Source of the DNA: Bordetella genomosp. 11 | Lineage (GTDB): Bacteria; Pseudomonadota; Gammaproteobacteria; Burkholderiales; Burkholderiaceae_B | Assembly: GCF_002261215.1 (NCBI RefSeq) | Contig: NZ_NEVS01000004.1 | Span: 1,240,001 to 1,304,000, forward strand | Reading direction: 5' to 3' | DNA length: 64,000 bases | Shown here: positions 44,809 through 55,261 of the stretch, piece by piece | Layout of the letters: every line of letters begins with the position of its first letter | Numbering within the stretch: the first letter of the stretch is position 1 | Made by a program: the position numbers and the translations under genes | Notes under the pieces: model-generated | Told to the model about the DNA's origin: nothing | What the model saw: only the letters and a program-made list of their open reading frames with translations | Databases searched by the model: none

Positions 44809-46227
44809 ATGACGACGACCGGCGCCGCCGGTGCGCCACCCTTGACCCGCCATGTCGCGGAGTTCGTGGTGGGCACGCAGGAAAAGGACATTCCCCAGGA
44901 AGTCCAGCAATTGGGCAAGAAAGCCATCCTCGACGCGCTGGGCGTGGTATTGCCCGGCGCGGTTTCGCAGCCCGGACGCGTACTGGCCGCGTACCTGGCG
45001 GACCTCGGTTGCCGCGGCGATGCCACCGTGTTCGGTACCGCGCTGAAGCTATCGCCGCGTTTCGCCGCCCTGGCCAACGGCACGGCCATGCACGCCGACG
45101 ACTACGACGACACGCTGCAGGCGGAAACCGGGCGCTTCCAGGGGGTGCATCCGACGGCCCCGGTGCTGGCCGCGGTGCTTGCCGCCGGCGAAGCGCGCGG
45201 CGCGTCGGGCCGCGACGTACTGCTCGCCTATCAGGTCGGCGTGGAGGTGGCCTGCCGACTGTTCGACGCGACGCACGTCGACCACATCCTGAACGGTTTT
45301 CACGCGACCGCCACCTGCGGCATGCTGGGTGCGGCGGCGGGCGTCGGTCGCCTGTACGGAATGGATGCCGACGGCATCGCGACCACCCTGGGCATCGCGG
45401 CGAGCCAGGCCGGCGGCCTGCAGGAAAACTTCGGCCAGTCCGTCAAGCCGTTTCACGCGGGACGGTCGGCGGAGGTGGGCATTTTCGCCGCGGATCTGCA
45501 GCAGCGCGGCTTTACGGCATCGCCGATCATCCTGGAAGCCAGGCGCGGTTTCTTCCAGGCACTGGGTGGCGGGTACGAGGCTTCCCGCCTGATGGACAAG
45601 CTGGGCCGGCCATGGTCCTTCGTCGATCGCGGCATCTGGCTCAAGGCCTTCCCCACCGGCAGCCTGGGACATCCGGCCATGACCAAAATGCTGGAACTGG
45701 TCAGGCAGCACGATATCCGTCCCGGGGACGTCGCCCGCATTCGCGTGAAGACCAGCCAGAATATTCACCATACGCTGCTGCACCATCGTCCGACGACTGA
45801 GCTGCAGGCCAAGTTCAGCCTGGAATTCTGCCTGGCCGTGTTGCTGCTGGAGCGCAAGTGCGGCTTGAACCAGTTCCATGACGACTACGTGATGCGGCCG
45901 GATGTGCAGGCCACCATCGGCAAGGTCGAGTACACCACTTTCACGCCGGAAGAAGCCGGGCGCGACAACCACACCATCGTGACCTCGCATGTGGAGATCG
46001 AGCTGAACGACGGTACGCGCTACGGCGGACGTGTCGACGCAGGCAAGGGCAACAAGGCCAATCCCATGTCGGAAGAGGAGGTCGCGGAAAAATTCCGCGA
46101 ATGCGCGACGTTCGGCGGCTGGCCGGCCGACAAGGCGGAACGCGCCATCGCGCTGGTCCGGCAGTTGGAGCAGGTGAAGGATGCGCGCGAAATCACGCGC
46201 GAACTGGCCGCGGAGACGGCTGCATAG
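44809..46227 (+). CDS. MmgE/PrpD family protein (2-methylcitrate dehydratase-like), first copy
   Basis: 472 residues. MmgE/PrpD proteins are iron-sulphur-free dehydratases or isomerases; PrpD dehydrates 2-methylcitrate, and others act on aconitate or related acids. Signatures: ILDALGVVLPGAVSQPGRV, LANGTAMHADDYDDT with the conserved His-Asp pair, TATCGMLGAAAGVGRLYGM, LKAFPTGSLGHPAMTKML, and a C-terminal lid region (GKGNKANPMSEEEVAEKF). The ATG at 44809 has a strong AAGGAAGGAG site; the open frame from 44701 is not used. The next gene is a broken Bug gene 27 bases downstream. Confidence 0.87.
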   Translation: MTTTGAAGAPPLTRHVAEFVVGTQEKDIPQEVQQLGKKAILDALGVVLPGAVSQPGRVLAAYLADLGCRGDATVFGTALKLSPRFAALANGTAMHADDYDDTLQAETGRFQGVHPTAPVLAAVLAAGEARGASGRDVLLAYQVGVEVACRLFDATHVDHILNGFHATATCGMLGAAAGVGRLYGMDADGIATTLGIAASQAGGLQENFGQSVKPFHAGRSAEVGIFAADLQQRGFTASPIILEARRGFFQALGGGYEASRLMDKLGRPWSFVDRGIWLKAFPTGSLGHPAMTKMLELVRQHDIRPGDVARIRVKTSQNIHHTLLHHRPTTELQAKFSLEFCLAVLLLERKCGLNQFHDDYVMRPDVQATIGKVEYTTFTPEEAGRDNHTIVTSHVEIELNDGTRYGGRVDAGKGNKANPMSEEEVAEKFRECATFGGWPADKAERAIALVRQLEQVKDAREITRELAAETAA

Positions 46228-46254
46228 CACCCTGGCAGGTGAAGGAGACACATC

Positions 46255-47282
46255 ATGAATTTCGCAATCCAGGCGAAAGGCGCGTTCGCGCGCCGTTCGC
46301 GAACCGGGCTGGCGCGCGCGGCCATCGCCCTGCTGCTGGGTGGGCCGCTGGCCGCGGGGCCGGCGCATGCCGCCGACAATGCCAAATGGCCGGCCAGGCC
46401 GATCCGCCTGGTGCTGCCGTTTCCGCCCGGCGGCGGCACCGACACCCTGGCGCGCATCATGGCGCCCAAGCTGGGCGACTTGCTGGGCCAGCCCATCGTG
46501 GTCGACAACCGCGCGGGCGCCTCGGGCATATCGCGACGGATATCGTGGCCAAGGCCGAACCGGACGGCTATACCGTGCTGATGGGATTCAACACGGCATT
46601 GACCATGAATCCGTCGTTGTTCAAGAACCTGCCCTTCGATGTGCAGCGCGATTTCAAGCCGGTCACCATGCTGGCCTCCGCGCAGTATGTGCTGGTCGTC
46701 AATCCGTCGCTACCGGTGCATTCCGTGCAGGACCTGATCGCGCTGGCCAAGGCCAGGCCCGGCCAGCTGAATTATTCGTCCAGCGGCCCTGGCAGCCCTC
46801 TGCATCTGGCCGGCGAGCTGTTCAAGGCACGCACCGGTACGGACATCACCCACATTCCCTACAAGGGAGGCGGCCCGGCGACCATCGGCTTGCTGGGCGG
46901 ACAGGCCCAACTGATGTTCGGCAGCGTGTCGGCGGTCATGCCGCACGTCAGGGAGGGCAAGTTGCGCGCGCTGGCGGTGACGGGATTGAAACGCTCGGAC
47001 GTGGCGCCGGAGCTGCCCACCCTGGACCAGTCCGGCCTGCCGGGCTTTAACGTGACGTCCTGGTATGGCTTGCTGGTGCCCGCCCGGACGCCGGATGCGA
47101 TCGTGGCCAGGTTGTCGGCCGCCGCGCAGAAGGTTATCCAGCTGCCCGAGGTTCGCGATGCCATGGCCAAGCAAGGGTTGGAGCTAAGCATCGATACGCC
47201 CCAGGAGTTCGCGCGGACCATCAAGACCGAAACCGCCACCTGGTCGGAGCTGATCCGCAAGATGAATATCCACGCCGATTAG
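46255..47282 (+). pseudogene. Bug-family binding-protein gene with a frameshift
   Basis: The gene starts with a good Bug N terminus (signal peptide ending near AHA-ADN, then [19 protein letters not shown] and [11 protein letters not shown]), but the frame breaks at 46528-46529. From there the sequence continues in another frame with [38 protein letters not shown] and a normal C terminus (ELIRKMNIHAD). One base is missing between the Gly codon and the following ATC: a codon such as AAT would be expected, as in Bug relatives. Either the gene is inactive or the base was lost in sequencing; the rest is well preserved. It sits between two MmgE/PrpD genes. Confidence 0.8.
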
Positions 47283-47349
47283 GCATGACCGCGATCGACA
47301 GCCGTAACCGCGCCGCGCGATGCGCGGCCGATCGCCGCTTATCCATACG

Positions 47350-47371
47350 GGCCGGCGCCATGCCGGCCTTT
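47350..47371 (+). terminator. Hairpin with a short T run between the Bug gene and the second MmgE/PrpD gene
   Basis: GGCCGGC, a 5-base loop and GCCGGCC form a perfect 7-base stem followed by TTT. It lies 67 bases after the Bug stop and 29 before the next ATG. The T run is short, so termination may be partial or the hairpin may act in the leader of the downstream gene. Confidence 0.4.
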
Positions 47372-47399
47372 CAAGCGTTCCCCTACAGGATTCCGATCG

Positions 47400-48770
47400 A
47401 TGAAGAACAATGATGTTTCCCCGGTCATGCAGAAGCTGAGCCGGTACGTATCGGCCGCGGCGTCGCGCAAGATACCCGCGAAGGTGGCCGACCGAGCCAG
47501 GCTGCATCTTGTCGATACTTTTGCCGCCATGATCTCCGGATCGCGGCTGCTGCCGGGCAAAAAGGCAATCGACTACGTCAAGCCCTTGGGCGGCCGCGAG
47601 GAAGCCGGCGTAATCGGCACGCGCATCGTCACCACCGCACAGAACGCAGCGCTGGCCAATGGCATGTTCGGCCACGCCGACGAGACCGACGACACGCATC
47701 CGCCATCGCTGACGCACCCGGGCACCAGTGTGGTCCCTTCGGCCCTGGCGATCGCCGAGCGCGGCCGCATGAGCGGCGAGAAACTGCTGCGCGCCGTGGT
47801 GGTCGGTTACGACGTCTGCGCCCGCATGCTGCTGACTCTCAAGCCCATGCCTTATCTGCGTTCCGGCCACCACGCCGGCGCCACCGGCCAGTTGTTCGGC
47901 GCGGCCGCCGCCGCGGGGGCCTTGCTGGAACTGAGCCCGCTGCAGGTGCGCTACATGCTGTCGTACGCCGGGCAGCAGACCGCGGGTTTGTACACCATGT
48001 TCCGCGACCCCGAACACATCGAAAAGGCCTATGCCATGGGCGGCATGCCAGCGCATAACGGCCTGCAGGCGGCGCTCATGGCGGCGGCGGGCTGGACCGG
48101 CGTGGAGGATATCTTCTCGGGCGAACGCGATTTCTTCCATACCTTCGCCCCGGAGGATTTCGACCGCGAGGACCTATCGCGCGACCTGGGCAGGAACTAC
48201 GAAATGCTGCGCGCGTCGATCAAGCGCTGGCCGATCGGCGGTCCCATCCAGGGCCCGATGCACGTCCTGAACGACCTGATGGCGGAGCACGGATTCGGCG
48301 CCGACGACGTCGAAAAGGTCGTGGCCAACATACCGGACAAGGAACTGGAAATCGTCAACAACCGCCCGATGCCGGATATATCGGTGCAGCATTTACTGGC
48401 GGTGATGCTGCTCGATCGCAAGCTGACCTTCAAGTCCGCGCATGATTTCGATCGGATGAAGGACCCGAGGGTGCTGAAAATGCGCGCCCGCGTGCAGGCG
48501 GTGGGCGATCCCTCGCTGACGGACGTGCAGCGCCGTTGGCGTTGCGTGATGCAGGTGCATCTGAAGGATGGCCGCGTGCTTTACGGACAGACGATGGCCG
48601 CCAAGGGAAGCTTCGAGAACCCGCTGTCACCGGCCGAGGAAAACGAGAAAGCCATGGACTTGCTGGCGCCCGTCCTGGGCAAGGGCCGCGCCGGCGAACT
48701 GCTCGATGCCTTGTGGAACATCGACAAAGTGAAGGACGTGCGGGCGCTGCGCAAGCTCTACATGAAGTAG
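47400..48770 (+). CDS. MmgE/PrpD family protein, second copy
   Basis: 456 residues. Same family as the copy at 44809 but clearly diverged. Signatures: VDTFAAMISGSRLLPGKKAID, ALANGMFGHADETDDTH, HHAGATGQLFGAAAAAGALL, IKRWPIGGPIQGPMHVLNDL and the lid region DGRVLYGQTMAAKGSFENPLS. The pattern HADETDDTHPPS with the preceding His matches the conserved acid/base cluster. A reasonable ribosome site (AGGA) precedes the ATG. With the first copy, the Bug gene and the LysR gene it forms a typical Bordetella-type organic-acid cluster; the substrate is unknown. Confidence 0.87.
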   Translation: MKNNDVSPVMQKLSRYVSAAASRKIPAKVADRARLHLVDTFAAMISGSRLLPGKKAIDYVKPLGGREEAGVIGTRIVTTAQNAALANGMFGHADETDDTHPPSLTHPGTSVVPSALAIAERGRMSGEKLLRAVVVGYDVCARMLLTLKPMPYLRSGHHAGATGQLFGAAAAAGALLELSPLQVRYMLSYAGQQTAGLYTMFRDPEHIEKAYAMGGMPAHNGLQAALMAAAGWTGVEDIFSGERDFFHTFAPEDFDREDLSRDLGRNYEMLRASIKRWPIGGPIQGPMHVLNDLMAEHGFGADDVEKVVANIPDKELEIVNNRPMPDISVQHLLAVMLLDRKLTFKSAHDFDRMKDPRVLKMRARVQAVGDPSLTDVQRRWRCVMQVHLKDGRVLYGQTMAAKGSFENPLSPAEENEKAMDLLAPVLGKGRAGELLDALWNIDKVKDVRALRKLYMK

Positions 48771-48783
48771 GCGTGCGACGAGG

Positions 48784-49080
48784 TTACGCCGGATGCACGC
48801 GATCCACGTGACCCAGGTCGCGGCCGGGGTCGATGTGGTCGCGTACCAGCTGCTTCAGCGTCTTGGCGTCCGGGAACCCGCCGCGCGCCTTGCGATCCCA
48901 TAGCAGGGCGCCGCCGCAATGGACCTGGAAGATACCGCCGGTGCCGGGCAGCAGCGCCACTTCGCCCAGGTCGGTGCCGAACGTGGAAAGCAGTTCCTGC
49001 GCCATCCACGCCGCGCGCAGCAGCCATTGGCATTGCGTGCAGTAGGTGATGGCAACGCGGGGTGGGGCGGACGATGTCAT
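48784..49080 (-). CDS. SelT/SelW/SelH (Rdx) family thioredoxin-fold protein
   Basis: 98 residues. A small thioredoxin-like fold with the N-terminal redox pair C14-T-Q-C17 (ITYCTQCQWLLRAAWMAQELL), followed by ALLPGTGGIFQVHCGGALLWDRK and a helix near 70-85. In eukaryotic homologues the second Cys is selenocysteine; here it is an ordinary Cys. Members are thought to act in redox control, but no reaction is established. The ATG at 49080 overlaps the LysR stop (ATGA); the frame upstream to 49161 belongs to that gene's region. No signal peptide. Confidence 0.85.
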   Translation of the reverse strand: MTSSAPPRVAITYCTQCQWLLRAAWMAQELLSTFGTDLGEVALLPGTGGIFQVHCGGALLWDRKARGGFPDAKTLKQLVRDHIDPGRDLGHVDRVHPA

Positions 49081-49976
49081 GTCGGGTCTCCGGCCTGCGG
49101 CTGCAACGCCTGGATCAGCGCGCGCGCGTAGTTGGGCAAGGCCTCCAGCGTCCGCGCGCACAGCATCAACTGCCGGTCGGCCCAGGTTTCGTCGAGTATA
49201 AGCAGCCGCGCGCCGCCGCGCCCGCTCCAGCGGCGGGCGGCCGACTCCGGCATGATGCCCAGGCCCGTCCCCTGGATGACCAGTCGCGCCACGGCATCGA
49301 ATCCCTGCACCCGGACGCGCGCGCGCAGCGACCGGCCGATACGCGCCGCCTGGTCGTCGAGGTAGACGCCCAGCGCCGTAAAGACGGGAAGACCGACATG
49401 GTCGTAATCCAGCGTTTCGCTATAGCGCACGCGCGCGCGGCGCGCCAACGCGTGGCCGCGCGAGGCCAGCAGGACCAGCCGGTCGCGCCGGAAGGGGGTG
49501 ATGTACAGGCCGCTCAGGTCGACGGCATCCGAAACTATCCCTACATCCGCCGTGCCCTCGCGCAGTTCCGGCAGGATGCGATGGCTGGGTTGCTCCTGCA
49601 GGTCGATGTCGATGTTGGGATGCGCGCGCAGAAACGTGCCTAGCGGCTCGGGCAGGTGTTCCGTGGCGGCCGCCGTGTTGCACAGCAGCCGTATGCGGCC
49701 TTTGAATCCGCTGGCGTAGTCGCCCAGGTCCTCCTGCATCCGGTCCACGTGCCGCAGCAGGCTGCGCGCATGGTAGGCCAGGGCGTGTCCGGCAGCCGTA
49801 AGCTGCACGCCGCGCCTGCCCCGCGTCAGCAATGCGGTACCCAGCGATGCCTCCAGGCCGCGCAGCCGGGCGCTGGCCGACGCCAGCGCGAGATGGCTGC
49901 GCGCCGCGCCCGCCGTGATGCTGCCGCTGTCGGTCGTGTGCAGGAACAGCCGCAGGTCGGTAAGGTCGAAGTGCAT
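49077..49976 (-). CDS. LysR family transcriptional regulator
   Basis: 299 residues. HTH at about 5-62 (LRLFLHTTDSGSITAGAARSHLALASASARLRGLE), then the effector-binding domain. The HTH recognition part has more Ala and Ser than usual but is intact. The ATG at 49976 gives the standard MHFDLTDLRLF start. It is divergent from the TauE/SafE gene (68 bases apart), which it may control, and translationally coupled to the SelT/W/H gene downstream. Confidence 0.88.
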   Translation of the reverse strand: MHFDLTDLRLFLHTTDSGSITAGAARSHLALASASARLRGLEASLGTALLTRGRRGVQLTAAGHALAYHARSLLRHVDRMQEDLGDYASGFKGRIRLLCNTAAATEHLPEPLGTFLRAHPNIDIDLQEQPSHRILPELREGTADVGIVSDAVDLSGLYITPFRRDRLVLLASRGHALARRARVRYSETLDYDHVGLPVFTALGVYLDDQAARIGRSLRARVRVQGFDAVARLVIQGTGLGIMPESAARRWSGRGGARLLILDETWADRQLMLCARTLEALPNYARALIQALQPQAGDPT

Positions 49977-50043
49977 GGAGGTTTCGTTTTTTCCGAAGGC
50001 TGCCTCAGTGTAATCCCGCTTTTCCCGGGGGTGCAGCCGTAGC

Positions 50044-50820
50044 ATGATGCCGGCCATGGATAGCTTGTTCGATTTCTACCGCGATGGCGGCGTCGCCCTC
50101 GTTCTGCTGGTCATGGCCAGCTTCGGCCTGGCAGGCCTGGTCAAGGGCGTGATCGGGTTGGGACTGCCCACCGTATCGATCGCGCTGCTCAGTGTGGCTA
50201 TGGCGCCGCCACAGGCTGCGGCACTGCTCATCATTCCTTCCATGGTTACCAACGTCTGGCAGCTGGCGGCCGGAGGACGTTTCCTGTACCTGCTGCGCCG
50301 CTTATGGACCATGCTGGCCGGTGTGGTCATCGGTACCTCGCTCGCGACCTTCTGGCTGGGGGGAGGGGAACCCTCCTGGGCCGGCCACGCACTGGGCGCG
50401 GCCCTGTTGATCTACGCGGCGGTCGGCTTGAGCGCCGTGCGGCTGAGCGTGCCGGCGCGCGCGCAAGGCTGGGCGGGGCCGGTGGTAGGGGCCACCACCG
50501 GCGCAATCACATCGGTGACCGGGGTGTTCGTGATTCCGGCTGTGCCTTACCTGCAGGCGCTGGGCCTGGACCGCAACGAACTGGTGCAGGCGATGGGACT
50601 GGCCTTCACCGCTTCGACCATCGCGTTGGCCGGCGATTTGATCCATGGCGGCCAGCTGGGTGGCCGAGAGGCCTGGGCTTCGCTGCTCGCGCTCGTGCCC
50701 GCCATGGCGGGCATGATGGCCGGCCAATGGCTGCGTCACCGCGTCAGCCCGGTCGTGTTCCGCCGGTGTTTCTTCCTGGGCATCGGCGCGCTTGGGCTGC
50801 ATCTGCTATTGGCCGGTTGA
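50044..50820 (+). CDS. TauE/SafE (TSUP) family permease
   Basis: 258 residues with about eight membrane segments in two repeats of the TSUP fold. Signatures: GLAGLVKGVIGLGLPTVSIALLS near 24-46 and the second-half GPVVGATTGAITSVTGVFVIPAVPYLQALGL. Family members export or import sulfite, sulfoacetate, taurine-derived or other organosulfur and C2 compounds; the substrate here is unknown. Starts at 50044, 50047 and 50056 are close together and cannot be separated. It stands divergent from a LysR gene. Confidence 0.85.
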   Translation: MMPAMDSLFDFYRDGGVALVLLVMASFGLAGLVKGVIGLGLPTVSIALLSVAMAPPQAAALLIIPSMVTNVWQLAAGGRFLYLLRRLWTMLAGVVIGTSLATFWLGGGEPSWAGHALGAALLIYAAVGLSAVRLSVPARAQGWAGPVVGATTGAITSVTGVFVIPAVPYLQALGLDRNELVQAMGLAFTASTIALAGDLIHGGQLGGREAWASLLALVPAMAGMMAGQWLRHRVSPVVFRRCFFLGIGALGLHLLLAG

Positions 50821-50903
50821 AGGCATCTTCCGCCGGGCAACTGCGCTACATTCGATGAATGCCGCGGCGCGTGGCCGCATTCACGATGTATCGACGGAGG
50901 CCC

Positions 50904-52403
50904 ATGGTGAAAGACGAACATGTGTTGCTGACGCCCAAGGAAATGGCGATGGCCGACCAGGCCGCGGTCTCGGCGGGGCATCCGGGCATCGTCTTGATGG
51001 AAAACGCGGGCGCGGCGGTCGCGCGCGCCGTGCGGGATCGCTGGACCTTGCGTCCGGTAGCGGTCCTCTGCGGTCCGGGGAACAACGGCGGAGACGGTTT
51101 CGTCGTGGCCCGCCATCTGGCGGCCGCCGGCTGGCCCGTCACGCTGGCCTTGCTGGGCCGCGTGGATGCCCTGCGCGGAGACGCCGCGCATCATGCGGGG
51201 TTGTGGCAGGGCGACGTGCTGCCCATGGCCCCTTCGGTGCTGGAGGGCGCGGGCCTGGTCATCGATGCGATATTCGGCGCCGGCCTCGCGCGTCCGGTGG
51301 AGGGGGCGGCGGCGGCCACGCTGCGCGCGGCCGCCGATCGCGGGCTGCCGGTTTGCGCCATCGATACACCCAGCGGCGTCGATGGGGGGACGGGCGAAGT
51401 GCGGGGCACCGCAGTACCCGCGGCCTGCACCGTCACTTTCTTCCGCAAGAAGCCGGGCCACCTGTTGCTGCCGGGGCGCGCCCTGTGCGGCGACCTGGTG
51501 GTGGCCGATATCGGCATTCCGGGATCGGTGCTCGAGACCATGGCGACGCATACGTACGAGAACGTGCCGGCATTGTGGTTGCCGCGCTTTCCCTGGCCTC
51601 GCCTGGACGGTCATAAGTATGCGCGCGGCCATGCCGTCGTCGTGGGCGGTGAAGTCATGACCGGGGCGGCGCGCCTATCCGCGCTGGCGGCCGCGCGCGT
51701 GGGCGCCGGGCTGGTGACGCTGGCCGCGCCACGCGCGGCATGGCCCGTCTATGCGGCCGCGCTGACCAGCGTGATGGTCCAGCCGATCACGGACGACACG
51801 TCGTTTGCCAACCTGCTGTCGGATGCGCGCAAGAACGCCATCGCCATCGGGCCGGGGGCGGGCATATCCGACGCCACGCGCGCGCATGCGCAGGCCGCGC
51901 TGGCCACCCGCCGAGCGGTGGTGCTGGACGCCGATGCGCTGACCGTCTTCGCCGACAAATCGGCCACGCTGTTTCACGCCATACGCGGGCCTTGCGTGCT
52001 GACTCCGCACGAGGGCGAGTTCGGCCGCCTGTTCGACCGCGCCGGCGATAAACTGGGCCGCGCACGGCGCGCCGCCCAGCGCAGCGGCGCGGTGGTGCTG
52101 CTGAAAGGCGCGGATACCGTCATCGCGGCACCGGACGGCCGTGCCGCGATCAACGGCAACGCTCCGCCCGATCTGGCCACCGGCGGTAGCGGCGACGTGT
52201 TGACGGGGATGATCGCGGGGTTGCTGGCGCAAGGCATGGAGGCTTTCGACGCCGCCTGCGCGGCGGCGTGGATGCACGGGGCGGCCGCGGCCGCGCATGG
52301 CCCCGGGTTGATCGCGGAAGATCTGCCTGGGCTGATACCCGGGGTATTGCGCGCCTTGAAAGACCGGGCGTCTAGCGGGCGGACCGTCGGCCTGCCCGCC
52401 TGA
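50904..52403 (+). CDS. nnr: Bifunctional NAD(P)H-hydrate epimerase and ADP-dependent dehydratase
   Basis: 499 residues. It repairs hydrated NADH and NADPH. The N-terminal YjeF_N domain (about 1-210) has AVLCGPGNNGGDGFVVARHL and the catalytic Asp in IDAIFGAGLARPV; the C-terminal ribokinase-like dehydratase (about 230-495) has AIGPGAGISD, VLTPHEGEFGRL, LLKGADTVIAAPDG and the signature LATGGSGDVLTGMIAGLLAQG. Cytoplasmic. The ATG at 50904 follows GGAGG by only three bases; the GTG at 50907 would have better spacing and is the other choice. It follows the TauE/SafE gene by 83 bases. Confidence 0.93.
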   Translation: MVKDEHVLLTPKEMAMADQAAVSAGHPGIVLMENAGAAVARAVRDRWTLRPVAVLCGPGNNGGDGFVVARHLAAAGWPVTLALLGRVDALRGDAAHHAGLWQGDVLPMAPSVLEGAGLVIDAIFGAGLARPVEGAAAATLRAAADRGLPVCAIDTPSGVDGGTGEVRGTAVPAACTVTFFRKKPGHLLLPGRALCGDLVVADIGIPGSVLETMATHTYENVPALWLPRFPWPRLDGHKYARGHAVVVGGEVMTGAARLSALAAARVGAGLVTLAAPRAAWPVYAAALTSVMVQPITDDTSFANLLSDARKNAIAIGPGAGISDATRAHAQAALATRRAVVLDADALTVFADKSATLFHAIRGPCVLTPHEGEFGRLFDRAGDKLGRARRAAQRSGAVVLLKGADTVIAAPDGRAAINGNAPPDLATGGSGDVLTGMIAGLLAQGMEAFDAACAAAWMHGAAAAAHGPGLIAEDLPGLIPGVLRALKDRASSGRTVGLPA

Positions 52404-52477
52404 AAGACCCTGCGCGTGGCGGAAGCTCGTCCACCGCACCGCCTGCGAATGACGGCGTGCAGACCAGGGCTTGCAAA

Positions 52478-53605
52478 TTACGGCGGGGCGTTGCCGCCCG
52501 CATACGCTTGCGGGGCCCCGGGACGCGTTGGCGGTGCCTGCGCGGCATGCCGGCGCTGCTCCGCGCCGCTGGGCAGCGCGGCCACCATGGGCGCCCGCAT
52601 CCATGCGGCGATGTCGCGCCAGACGGTCTCGGCCTGCAAATCCCTTAGCAGCATGTGGTAGCCGTCCTTGTAGACCGCTACCCGTGGGCGCGCATCGCCG
52701 GGCGCGTCTTCGATGCGCTTCAAGGTTTCCGCGACCACCTTGTCCGGCAGGACCTGCTCATGCCGGCCGAACAGCACCAGCAGGGGGACGTTGTCCGGAA
52801 TGGCGGGCAGGGCGGCTTCGGCGTTGCTCATCAGGTCAACCAGCCCCTTCAGCGCATCGACGCGCGTGCGCTTGATGACCAGCGGATCCGCGCCCAGCGC
52901 GCGCAGCATCTCGATATTGTCCGACGGCATGATCTTCAGGCCGCGGGGCGGTTCGACCTCCATGCCGGGCACGGTGTTGTAGCCGAGCCAGAGCGTGAAG
53001 CGGTAGAAGGGGTTCATGACCTGTCTTCCCCACATGGCGGGCGCGGAGAGGACCGCGCCCGCCACGCGGCGCGACAAGGGCGCCTCCGGCGCGGGCGGGG
53101 CGCTGGCCAGCGCGGAGGCGACGACCGCGCCACCCATGCTTTCACCCAGGACGTACACGGGCAGGCCCGGATGCGCGGCCGCCACGGCGTCCACGGCGGC
53201 GTTCAGGTCGGCGATCATGGTCGCGGTGTCGGCCCAGATGCCGGGACGCGGACCCGCGCCGAATCCGCGCTGGTCGTAGGCATACGTCACGATGCCCAGC
53301 CCGGCCCAATAGCGTCCCGCATTGTCGAACGCATTGGAATAGTCGTTCATCCCGTGCAGGGCGACGATGGCGGCCCACGGCGGCAGTTGCGGTTGCCAGG
53401 TGCGTAGCGGCAGGCGCGCGCCGTCTATCGAGACCAGCGTATTACCCTCTATCGCGGGAACCGCCCGTGCCGGCCCCATGGGCTGGTAGGAACTGGCGCA
53501 GGCCGTCAATGCCAGGGCGCCCAGCACGGCCGCGCGCCGCAGCCAGGCGCGCGCCACCGATTGGAGGCGGCGAGCCAGCGATTCAGGCATGCGAAGCATC
53601 GGCAT
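52478..53605 (-). CDS. Alpha/beta hydrolase lipoprotein (monoacylglycerol lipase-like)
   Basis: 375 residues. A signal with lipobox LTAC (C36) predicts a lipoprotein. The alpha/beta-hydrolase (Hydrolase_4) domain contains AIVALHGMNDYSNAFDNAGRYWAGLGIVTYAYDQRGFGAG, nucleophile S156 in GESMGG, LLVLFGRHEQVLPDK with the acid, and YKDGYHMLLRD with the base His. It resembles monoacylglycerol lipases and lysophospholipases. The C-terminal 35 residues are Pro/Ala-rich. Starts at 53605, 53599 and 53590 all lie before the signal; 53605 is chosen without a clear ribosome site. Confidence 0.82.
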   Translation of the reverse strand: MPMLRMPESLARRLQSVARAWLRRAAVLGALALTACASSYQPMGPARAVPAIEGNTLVSIDGARLPLRTWQPQLPPWAAIVALHGMNDYSNAFDNAGRYWAGLGIVTYAYDQRGFGAGPRPGIWADTATMIADLNAAVDAVAAAHPGLPVYVLGESMGGAVVASALASAPPAPEAPLSRRVAGAVLSAPAMWGRQVMNPFYRFTLWLGYNTVPGMEVEPPRGLKIMPSDNIEMLRALGADPLVIKRTRVDALKGLVDLMSNAEAALPAIPDNVPLLVLFGRHEQVLPDKVVAETLKRIEDAPGDARPRVAVYKDGYHMLLRDLQAETVWRDIAAWMRAPMVAALPSGAEQRRHAAQAPPTRPGAPQAYAGGNAPP

Positions 53606-53608
53606 TGA

Positions 53609-54571
<963 letters not shown>

Positions 54572-54583
54572 TACGGAGCAACC

Positions 54584-55261
54584 ATGCTGAACGCCGAGGA
54601 CGCGGCCGCGATCTGGCTGACGCTGAAGCTGGCGGGGCTGACGACGCTGCTGCTGCTGGTCATCGGCACGCCTATCGCGTGGTGGCTGGCACGGACGTCG
54701 TCACGCTGGCGCGGTCCGGTCAGCGCGGTGGTGGCGCTGCCGCTGGTGCTGCCGCCCACCGTCATCGGCTTCTATCTGCTGCTGGCGATGGGCCCCAACG
54801 GCTATGTGGGCCGGTTGACGCAGGCCATGGGTATCGGCACCTTGCCCTTCAGCTTCGCGGGGCTGGTGGTGGGGTCGCTGGTGTATTCGCTGCCCTTTGT
54901 GGTGCAACCCCTGCACAACGCCTTCGTCGCCATTGGCCGATTGCCGCTGGAAGCCGCGGCCACCTTGCGCGCCGGGCCGTGGGACCGCTTCAGGACCGTC
55001 GCGCTGCCGCTGGCGCGACCGGGCTATCTGACCGGCGCGGTACTGGGTTTCGCGCACACGGTGGGCGAGTTCGGCGTGGTGCTGATGATAGGGGGCAATA
55101 TTCCGGGCCGCACGCGAGTGGTCTCCGTGCAGATCTACGACCACGTGGAGGCGCTGGAATATACCCGCGCGCATGTCCTGGCAGCGGGGATGGTCGTGCT
55201 GTCCTTCATCGTCCTGTTGCTGCTGTACGGGCGGCGCCGCGATCCCTGGAGCCGCGTATGA
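54584..55261 (+). CDS. modB: Molybdate ABC transporter permease
   Basis: 225 residues with five or six membrane segments ([29 protein letters not shown] first). The BPD_transp_1 coupling region is [30 protein letters not shown], and [33 protein letters not shown] is typical of ModB. It forms the inner-membrane channel for molybdate with ModC. The stop overlaps the modC start by ATGA. Confidence 0.95.
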   Translation: MLNAEDAAAIWLTLKLAGLTTLLLLVIGTPIAWWLARTSSRWRGPVSAVVALPLVLPPTVIGFYLLLAMGPNGYVGRLTQAMGIGTLPFSFAGLVVGSLVYSLPFVVQPLHNAFVAIGRLPLEAAATLRAGPWDRFRTVALPLARPGYLTGAVLGFAHTVGEFGVVLMIGGNIPGRTRVVSVQIYDHVEALEYTRAHVLAAGMVVLSFIVLLLLYGRRRDPWSRV

